Source of the DNA: Gnetum montanum
Taxonomy: Eukaryota; Streptophyta; Gnetopsida; Gnetales; Gnetaceae
Length of the DNA stretch: 64,000 nucleotides
Direction of reading: 5' to 3'
NCBI GenBank assembly: GCA_015680685.1
Contig: MNCI01023974.1
Span: 138,396 to 202,395 of the forward strand
Both the position numbers and the translations under genes were made by a program. Positions 57,361 to 64,000 of this stretch are shown here, piece by piece; positions within the stretch are counted from its first letter, which is position 1, and every line of letters begins with the position of its first letter. Below the pieces are notes generated by a model. It was not told the origin of the DNA, made no database searches, and saw only the letters and a list, made by a program, of their open reading frames with translations.

Positions 57361-59450
57361 TTGATGTATAAATTTGGGTCGCATGAACACCTAGGGAAGA
57401 AAAACTCATTTTAGGAGACTATTGCCTAAGGCACCTCCCGTATGGGTACGGAAACCCAAAAATAGTCTCAACTGAAGAGGGCTACGTGGCTTTTTAAAAA
57501 TAGTAAAAAAATTAGAAATTTTAATTGGAATGAGAGTCTTGAATTTAAGAATACAAAAGTTAACCAATGTCAATTTTCCTTGCTTCTTGGCTACTGCCAC
57601 TATTCGCCACCACTTCATTGTAGACGTTGCCATAGCATACATTACCTATAGCCATTGGAGGAGGGAGAAAGAGATAAGAGGCTAGATGAAGGGGCTTGTT
57701 AATGCATCTCTGATGCATAGATAGGACATGCCACGTTGCCAACACAAGATAAAGAAATTTGTCAATTGTTTGAAGAACCCTACTGCAGATGTACCACTTG
57801 CCAAAAATAGAAAAAAAACTATATAACATGTGCCTGCAACTACTGCTATCAACTACTACAACATCGTAGTAGAGAGAGAGAGAGTGAGAGAGAGAGAACA
57901 AGCCACCAGATCCCACTATCATGTGTCAGTAGACACATTGCCATCTCTAATCCTACGTCTACCACTGTCATGAGTCTATCATGAAAAGGGAAAAGAAAAT
58001 CATCGCCCCTTGGTTTTCTACTAAGATTTTTAATAGTCATCCATGCAGCTCTACCACTACTGATTGTTGTCAGTCCACTGCCAACAATAAAGAAATAGGA
58101 CAATAGAACCTGCCTGCTACACTCACTGTCCATGCACATCAGCTATGCTGCCATTGCCCCAAGAAAAATAGGATAAGAGAGAGAGAAAAAAAAAACCATC
58201 ATCTGCTAGTTTCTCAGCCCCTAGAGAACCCCCTACCCATCTGCGTGAGGCTCAATGGAAAGAGACATAGCTATTTAGAAAGAGAGCTTAATTTGCTAAG
58301 GAGGCCCTAACGAGGGTTATAAAAAAGAGGTTTTGGTAACAATAATTTTCAAAAAATGGGAAGGATAAAAAGGCAGAAAACAAAGGGTCTAAAGATAAAG
58401 GTTTTTTTAAAAAAAATCAACAAATTCCAAGACAAGATCAGAAAACAAAATAGTTACAAGTAAATGGCAAAAAGAGCTGATAAACAAAAGGCGACAGAAA
58501 GGGCCTCCTTCTAATGCCAAAAAGGTGTTGATGCATATATTTTGGTCACACCATCACTTGGGAAAGAAAAACTCATTTTAGGAGACTATTATCTAAGGTG
58601 CCTTCCATATGGGTATGGAAACCAAAGAATTATCTTAGCTAGAGAGGGCTTGGTGGCCTTCTCAAAATAGTAAAAAAATAGAAATTTTAATTGGAATGAG
58701 TGTCTCGAATTCAAGAATACAAAAGGTAACCAATATAAATTTTCCCTACTTCCCAGTTGCTGTCGCCACTCCATTGCAGATGTTACTATAGCCAACACTG
58801 CCTATAGCCACTATAGGAGGGAGAGAAAGAGAAGAGGCTAGATGAAGGGGCCTGTTGATGCATCTTTTATGCATAGTTAGGATGTGCCCCGTCGCTAGCA
58901 TGAGACAAGGAAATTTGTCAATTGCTTGAAGAACCCTTCCATGGATGTACCACCTATCAAAAATGGAATGGAACTATTGAACTTGCAACTACTACTATCA
59001 ACTACTATAACATCATAGTAGAGAGAGAAAGAGAGAACAAGCCATCAGATCTCACTGTCATGTGCTAGTAGACACGTTGCTGTCTGTGCTAGTAGACACA
59101 TTGCTGTCTCCAGTCCTACATCTGCCGCCATCACGAGTCTGCCGTGAAAAGGGAAAAGAAAACCACTGAGATTATTGACCATCGTCCACGTAGCTTTGTT
59201 GTTGGTGACTATCACCTGTCCATTGCAAAGAATAAAAAAACAGGACTGCAAAACCTGCCTACCACACTTGCTATCTGCATGCATCAGCTACACTGCTATT
59301 GCCCCAAGAAAAATAGGAGAAGAGAGAGAGAGAAAATCACTGTCCACTGGTTTCTTAACCCATAAAGACCCCTTGCCCATCTACGTGCATCTCAATGGAG
59401 AGAGACACAACTATTTAAGAAGAGAGCCTGATTTGCTAAGAAGGCCCTCA
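57361..59450 (+). repeat. Imperfect direct repeat, two copies of about 0.95 kb
   Basis: Copy 1 57361-58310 and copy 2 58528-59450, both in + orientation, with 217 bases between them. Shared blocks include AAAAACTCATTTTAGGAGAC, ATTTTAATTGGAATGAG, the (GA)n microsatellite, GAAAAGGGAAAAGAAAA and ATTTGCTAAG.AGGCCCT. Each starts TTGATG(T/C)ATA. Copy 2 carries an extra 24-bp tandem (59061-59084 and 59085-59108, one mismatch). They might be LTRs of a very short element or a tandem duplication; a primer site or TSD is not visible. Confidence 0.72.
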
Positions 59451-61084
59451 CTCGCCCCCCTCCCCCTCAGCTGATTTTTTTTAGAAGGGAGACCCCCACG
59501 ATTCCCTTCCCACCCCACCCCCGCCACACCTGCTAATTTCCATTTATAACCACGTAACATCCCACGATCTGCTGTAACTGCCACATCAGTTACCGCAAGC
59601 CCACATTCTTGCCACCATGAATGCCTCCACATTCCGAGAAACGCCCACTGTGATCACCACCTCCACTAGTGAAATGCCTGCCACACAAGTTACAAAAATT
59701 GGGATATTAGGTTATTTGGTCACGAAACAATAACTGATTATTCAATTACGAATCAAGGTTTTAGGTTTTATCAGTTCTGAGAAATATCTTATCAACCGTA
59801 GCATGTTTGTCAACAAGCCTACCTTTTCGAATGTGCACATTATCTTTTCTACGTTGGTAAAAATGCTTTACATGTTATCTTTTCTACTTTGTTTAAAATG
59901 CTTTGCCAGAACATATTTGAACTAGTGTTTTTCTATTTGAGATTCTCTGCCTTTGGATGATATTTTTTTTAAATGGATCAATGGCACCAGCCTTGGATGA
60001 TTATTACCCGAAGTATTGAACTTTCATGATGGTCGTTATCCTTACCGTATAGGAGCCTGGAGAATATTGTTTTACTGAAACACATTTGAATTAGCATTTT
60101 CTTATATGGAATTTTTTACCTTTAAACAATTAAGTAATTTTCTAATCGATAATTGCAAGGAGCCTTACACGGTTGTACTTGAAGTAGACTTGCATTATGG
60201 TTGATAAATATGTGAAGAACGTTGGTGAGCCTATTGCATAGAGCATACAGAATGTGGTTTCAGTGGATAGGAGATTCATCCAGAAGTATAATATAATTTA
60301 AACAAGATGAAGGTTTGAAAAGTCTGTTGCCTCGTGCCTAGCATGGGTGAGGTTGACATCAACACTCTCTTAGTCATCTGGATATATAAAACCCTAGGCA
60401 ATTTTTGCTTTTGGTATATCCTTTGACCATGTTTCCTTTAAATAATTTATATTTGTTAATTAACCTAGGTATGTTACATACCTTAGTTTAATTACAAGGG
60501 AGGGAGGATAACCAATTAATAAAGAATATGATAGTAGGGTATAACCAACTTGGAAACTAAGCCAAGAATAAGTTAGGGAATCAATTAGATGCAAGTAATG
60601 CATCTCGGATCCTTAAATCATAGGAAACATTTAGACCTTGAGTTTATAAGACGTTCTTGCACCTAATGATATCTTGGAATAGTAGTAGCATAATTTTATT
60701 TTGTTTATAGTTGTGCACATATTAATGTTTTTTTTATTATTATTTTCACCTTTATGGCCAAGCTTTGGCCAAAGGCTAATCAGGGGCTGTGTTAAACCCC
60801 AAATTGGTTCAATTTTTAAATAAGCATCCTTGTCAACTTTATGCATTTCAATCGATTGCATTTTGTATTGCATATAGTTAATTATTTAGTTAGTGTTTAA
60901 TTAATATTTATTTTGTTTTATTGTATTGCAAGTTATAGTTGATAAAAATATAATGTGATTATGGATAATTTTTATATTGGTTAGTTTGACTAGACTTATA
61001 TGTAAACTATATAGACATTATATATAGTGTAATTACGGCAATAATAGCACCAGTTATTGTATATAGCACTACAAGCACACAAAA
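59451..61084. other. No gene recognised between the direct repeat and the host-gene mosaic
   Basis: A C-rich patch at 59451-59530 (CCCCCC, CCCACCCCCGCC) is followed by ordinary AT-rich DNA. A near-perfect hairpin AGGTATG-TTA-CATACCT sits near 60477. A good TATA string (ATATATAAAA) is at about 60382-60391. I cannot connect it to a gene. The last 100 bases before 61085 have no splice-like or LTR-like end that I trust. Confidence 0.35.
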
Positions 61085-61364
61085 CTTGACAAGATGACCA
61101 GGTGCTCACTTTGTTTACTCCTCTCTACTTTGCAGCACTTGTATGTACATTGGGGGCATCGTATGTTACGAGGATCTACGGCAGAAGAGTAAGCATTATC
61201 AAGGGTGGGCTCAGCTTTCTGGCTGGAGACGCATAAACACTGGAGCAGCCAATGTAGCCATGCTCATCATTGGCCGAATTCTGCCTAGTGTTGGCATAGA
61301 CTTCGGTAACCAGGTAGTGCCCTTGTACTTGTCAAGAGATGGCACCTGCAAGAATCCAAGGTGG
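61085..61364 (+). pseudogene. Sugar transport protein (STP-type hexose/H+ symporter) fragment
   Basis: Fragment of a plasma-membrane monosaccharide transporter of the major facilitator superfamily. The words, spread over two frames, are DDQVLTLFT, LYFAALVCTLGASYVTRIYG, RRVSIIKGGLSFLAGDA, NTGAANVAMLIIGRIL, GIDFGNQVVPLYLS and EMAPARIQGG. They follow STP proteins from the end of transmembrane helix 2 to the start of helix 5, including the GRR loop and the GNQ.VPLYLSEMAP signature. A stop and two single-base shifts break it. No intron is seen. It ends inside EMAP.R..G at 61364, where CSLD sequence starts in mid-codon. Confidence 0.85.
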
Positions 61365-62060
61365 TACGTGAGTCTGTCACTAGACATGTCAGGCGAGTTC
61401 AACACCAACGGCGATTATATGAACAACACTGTGCACATTCCACCGATGCTCGACAATTAGCCCATGGATCTGGCGGTGGCTAGCAAGGCAGTGGAGCAGT
61501 ACATGTCCAGGTCCCTCTTCACCGGTGGCTTCAACAATGTCACACGCGCACATCTCATGGATAAGATCATCAACAGCGAGGCCATGCATCCATAGATGGC
61601 CAGCACCCATAGCAACTCCGCCTGCACCGTCCCTGGCTGCGACGAAAAGCTCATGAGCAACGAGTGCGGCAATGACATTCTGCCTTGCGAGTGCAGTTTC
61701 AAGATCTGCAGGGACTGCTACTTCGACGTCATCCACACCGGCAGCGGAGTCTACCCTGGCTACCGCGAGCCCTACAAGCTCGGTGAGTACTATGATGAGC
61801 AGATGCAAGCCACCAATGCCACGGCATCGGCGACATCTAGACTGGCGTTGCTGCCAGTGCCCAGTATGAATAGTAGCATCATCAGTGGACCGAAGCCAGA
61901 GCACATGTGTTCATTGGTAAGGTCGAATAAGAGCTTGGCTCGCATTCATACGGGTCTTATGAAGCGTGGCCATACAGGTGTGGGGGATTTTGATCACAAT
62001 CGCTGGCTGTTCAAGATCAAGGGCACCTACAACTACGGCAACATGGTCAATAGTGGTGGG
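61365..62060 (+). pseudogene. Cellulose synthase-like D (CSLD) N-terminal fragment
   Basis: One frame, with in-frame TAGs at 61458 and 61593: YVSLSLDMSGEFNTNGDYMN, NTVHIPPMLDN, VEQYMSRSLFTGGFNNVTRA, HLMDKIINSEAMHP, then the zinc-binding RING-like domain ACTVPGCDEKLMSNECGNDI, LPCECSFKICRDCYFDVIHT, GSGVYPGYREPYKLGEYYDE, and FDHNRWLFKIKGTYNYGNM. CSLD proteins are Golgi/plasma-membrane glycosyltransferases needed for tip growth. The last two zinc Cys (CPGC in the family) are both Tyr: two TGC to TAC changes. The 700 or so residues with the membrane spans and the D,D,D,QxxRW core are absent. The CSLD identity is firm because the N-terminal blocks are specific to that subfamily. Confidence 0.92.
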
Positions 62061-62335
62061 CATGCAGGAAATTGAAACAGTACCTGCACGCTCCCATGTC
62101 ACTCACTCTACAGAATTGCAACAATGCATAAGTCAACGGCATCACCATGCTCAACAGTCAACAAGTGCTCCTCAACATTCAGGACTCCAGAACCGTGAAC
62201 ATCTCCCATATCACCATCGCCGCTCCCAAGGAAAAATTCCAATACCAACGGCATCCACATCCGAGAGTCATCGGATGTTACCGTCTTCAACTTCAAAATT
62301 GGCATCGGCCATGATTATGGGTCAATAATCACCCC
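62061..62335 (+). pseudogene. Polygalacturonase (GH28) fragment
   Basis: Downstream of the CSLD piece, two frames give PMSLTLQNCNNA, VNGITMLNSQQVLLNIQDSR, TVNISHITIAAPKE and, after a one-base shift, NSNTNGIHIRESSDVTVFNF, KIGIGHDYGSI. This is the beta-helix core of plant polygalacturonases, which cut pectin in the cell wall: ...LTL..C.N..VNGIT..NS....., APK.SPNTDGIHI, IGTGDDC.SI. Catalytic NTDG is NTNG and GDDC is GHDY here, so even this piece would be dead. A TAA falls before VNGIT. The start at 62061 is approximate, since the CSLD-PG joint lies somewhere in 62040-62090. Confidence 0.85.
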
Positions 62336-63169
62336 AAGCTTCGCCGCTTCCATTAGGTTTCATGTTAATCAAAGACATCAAGGATGCTACACCTAGTTTG
62401 CATTAAAAATGAAGAATTGGTATAGATTCTTCAATACCCATCTATTATTAAAATGATTATTTTTAAACATTGTTAAACTATAAATAAGATATTCAACTTT
62501 TTATGGGGTGGGGGAACACAAAGGAGAGGAGTCGATACCCAAGCAAACCCACATCAAGTTGAAGCCAATTTTCCTTGCAAATCATTAGGAGAGGATTTGT
62601 TGAGCCTTTTGATGACTATTGGAGTCCATTGTAAAGGTTGCTGCATTGTGAAGACAAGGAGGCAGAATTGCAAATCAAGAGAAGTCTCCCTTGTGATCCT
62701 TGAAATCTCTATTTGTATTCCTGATTTCAATTTGATTTAATCATTAATTTTCATTTTTGAAGTTGAGATTAGAAGTTAGGATGAAAATTCATGTTTTTAC
62801 TTATGAGTGAAAGTCATAACTGTGGAATTTGATTGGATCCGATCCTAATCATTTTATATCTTGATGATATTTTTGACTTTGAACCGTTGCTCCATGGATA
62901 CAACTCGCGGGTCAGTCACAAATGAGGTGACAATTTATGCAACAAAGATCATTAATAAAGTAGTCAAACATCGAATTTTGTCTAGCTCATCAATTTGTAT
63001 TCAAACGCCAATTGTTGTGCATGTTCCATACTTGTAGTTCTAGGATGCAATCCCCCCACCTCCGAATCTTCTTTTTAATGAAGACTTTCAGATTATGAAT
63101 TAAACAAGTTTTCTCTAGGTGAAACTTAATGATGTTGTCTTCACAAGCTCAAAAGTGCACCTACCAAAG
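62336..63169. other. No gene recognised; purine tract downstream of the mosaic
   Basis: A purine-rich string GGGGTGGGGGAACACAAAGG and GAGAGGAG lies at about 62503-62530 and could be an old polypurine tract, but no LTR starts after it. The rest has no frame and no element end. From 62728 on it is repeated exactly at 63513. Confidence 0.4.
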
Positions 63170-63511
63170 TGATGAGTGGCGAGGTACCCCTACACTCAAC
63201 CATACGAATACGAGCGTGTACGCGCGATCCGGTTGAACTCCGCAGACTAAATGCCTTAATGCCACAAGAAACACTTGAGGTTAATCATTCGTTGTCTTCC
63301 CAGGCTTGCTTGTATGTGTCACGGTGTATGGTTAAGCAAGTTTGAGGTATATGATTTTTTTGGTATTTTTCAGTTTATCTCCTAAGCTATGAGGGAAAGG
63401 GTTGAGAAACTAACTAACTCTAACTAATGTCCTAAGTCTAAATTAACTAGCGTCAGCATCCGTTCCCACTTACCGGACACACCCTGAACTATGCAACTGT
63501 GGCTACCAAAC
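63170..63511 (-). repeat. Family-A LTR, truncated
   Basis: Starts TGATGAGTGG with GAGGTACCCCTACACTCAACC, CATACGAATACGAGCG, and TTGAACTCCGCAGA as in the A3 LTR at 51207. Orientation is minus by that likeness. It is cut by the single N at 63512. No Asp-type primer site adjoins 63170 (TTTGGTAGGTGCAC in sense), so it may be a solo or truncated LTR. Confidence 0.8.
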
Positions 63512-63512
63512 N

Positions 63513-64000
63513 CAATTTGATTTAATCATTAATTTTCATTTTTGAAGTTGAGATTAGAAGTTAGGATGAAAATTCATGTTTTTACTTATGAGTGAAAGTC
63601 ATAACTGTGGAATTTGATTGGATCCGATCCTAATCATTTTATATCTTGATGATATTTTTGACTTTGAACCGTTGCTCCATGGATACAACTCGCGGGTCAG
63701 TCACAAATGAGGTGACAATTTATGCAACAAAGATCATTAATAAAGTAGTCAAACATCGAATTTTGTCTAGCTCATCAATTTGTATTCAAACGCCAATTGT
63801 TGTGCATGTTCCATACTTGTAGTTCTAGGATGCAATCCCCCCACCTCCGAATCTTCTTTTTAATGAAGACTTTCAGATTATGAATTAAACAAGTTTTCTC
63901 TAGGTGAAACTTAATGATGTTGTCTTCACAAGCTCAAAAGTGCACCTACCAAAGTGATGAGTGGCGAGGTACCCCTACACTCAACCATACGAATACGAGC
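63513..64000 (+). repeat. Exact 488-bp copy of 62728-63215 after a single N
   Basis: Every base I compared from 63513 to 64000 equals 62728 to 63215 (offset 785), including the front of the family-A LTR. The N at 63512 marks an artificial joint. Best explained as an unmerged overlap of two contigs. Confidence 0.9.

Noticed and set aside
60377-60400. TATA box as promoter of a gene starting near 61.1 kb
   Set aside because: 700 bases away from the mosaic and no evidence of transcription; isolated TATATAAAA is common in AT-rich DNA.
61389-61904. 171-codon minus-strand frame and other overlapping frames in the 61-62 kb region
   Set aside because: They are shadows of the GC-rich CSLD fragment; the + frame matches CSLD over its whole length.

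Overview
The window looks like nuclear DNA of a seed plant, most likely a gymnosperm. It is AT-rich and almost filled with old, nested LTR retrotransposons that have collected many nonsense changes but few indels. The recognisable host genes (a plant cytochrome P450, a sugar transporter, a cellulose synthase-like D protein, a polygalacturonase) survive only as fragments. I found no intact protein-coding gene, no rRNA or tRNA gene and no CRISPR array. The gymnosperm assignment is an inference from this texture, not from a diagnostic gene.

Layout. 1-2.8 kb: P450 5' pseudogene and an unassigned stretch with a 101-N gap. 2.9-4.6 kb: gag and protease remains of a Ty3/gypsy element (F, + strand). 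4.6-22.9 kb: a minus-strand chromovirus-like Ty3/gypsy element (C). C is split by a minus-strand element B (8125-15547, TSD CATAC) and by a plus-strand gag-only element D (16278-20619). The left LTR of B is itself interrupted by a solo LTR of family A (9045-9917, TSD CCAAT). 22.9-41.7 kb: Athila-like element A1, with the segment RT-RNaseH-integrase-spacer-downstream ORF present twice in tandem. 41.7-46.1 kb: gag-only relative A2. 46.1-57.3 kb: a second Athila-like element (E, + strand), 5'-truncated and interrupted by gag-only A3 (minus strand, 46859-52104), with a 460-N gap at the left junction. 57.4-59.5 kb: an imperfect direct repeat of about 0.95 kb. 61.1-62.3 kb: a GC-rich mosaic of three host coding fragments in one orientation (sugar transporter, CSLD, polygalacturonase). 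63.2 kb to the end: another family-A LTR, and a 488-bp exact repeat joined by one N, probably an assembly artefact.

How the parts work together. A1, C and E carry pol. A2, A3, B and D keep gag plus the cis signals (LTRs, primer-binding site, polypurine tract) and would have needed pol supplied in trans. Families A and B both have an extra ORF downstream of the gag or pol region. In both, the array of short palindrome-like words found in U3 just upstream of the TATA box recurs inside the element, upstream of the extra ORF. That matched pair of arrays and the three-gene mosaic at 61-62 kb are the two observations I would check first. All ends without a TSD, PBS or PPT are approximate.
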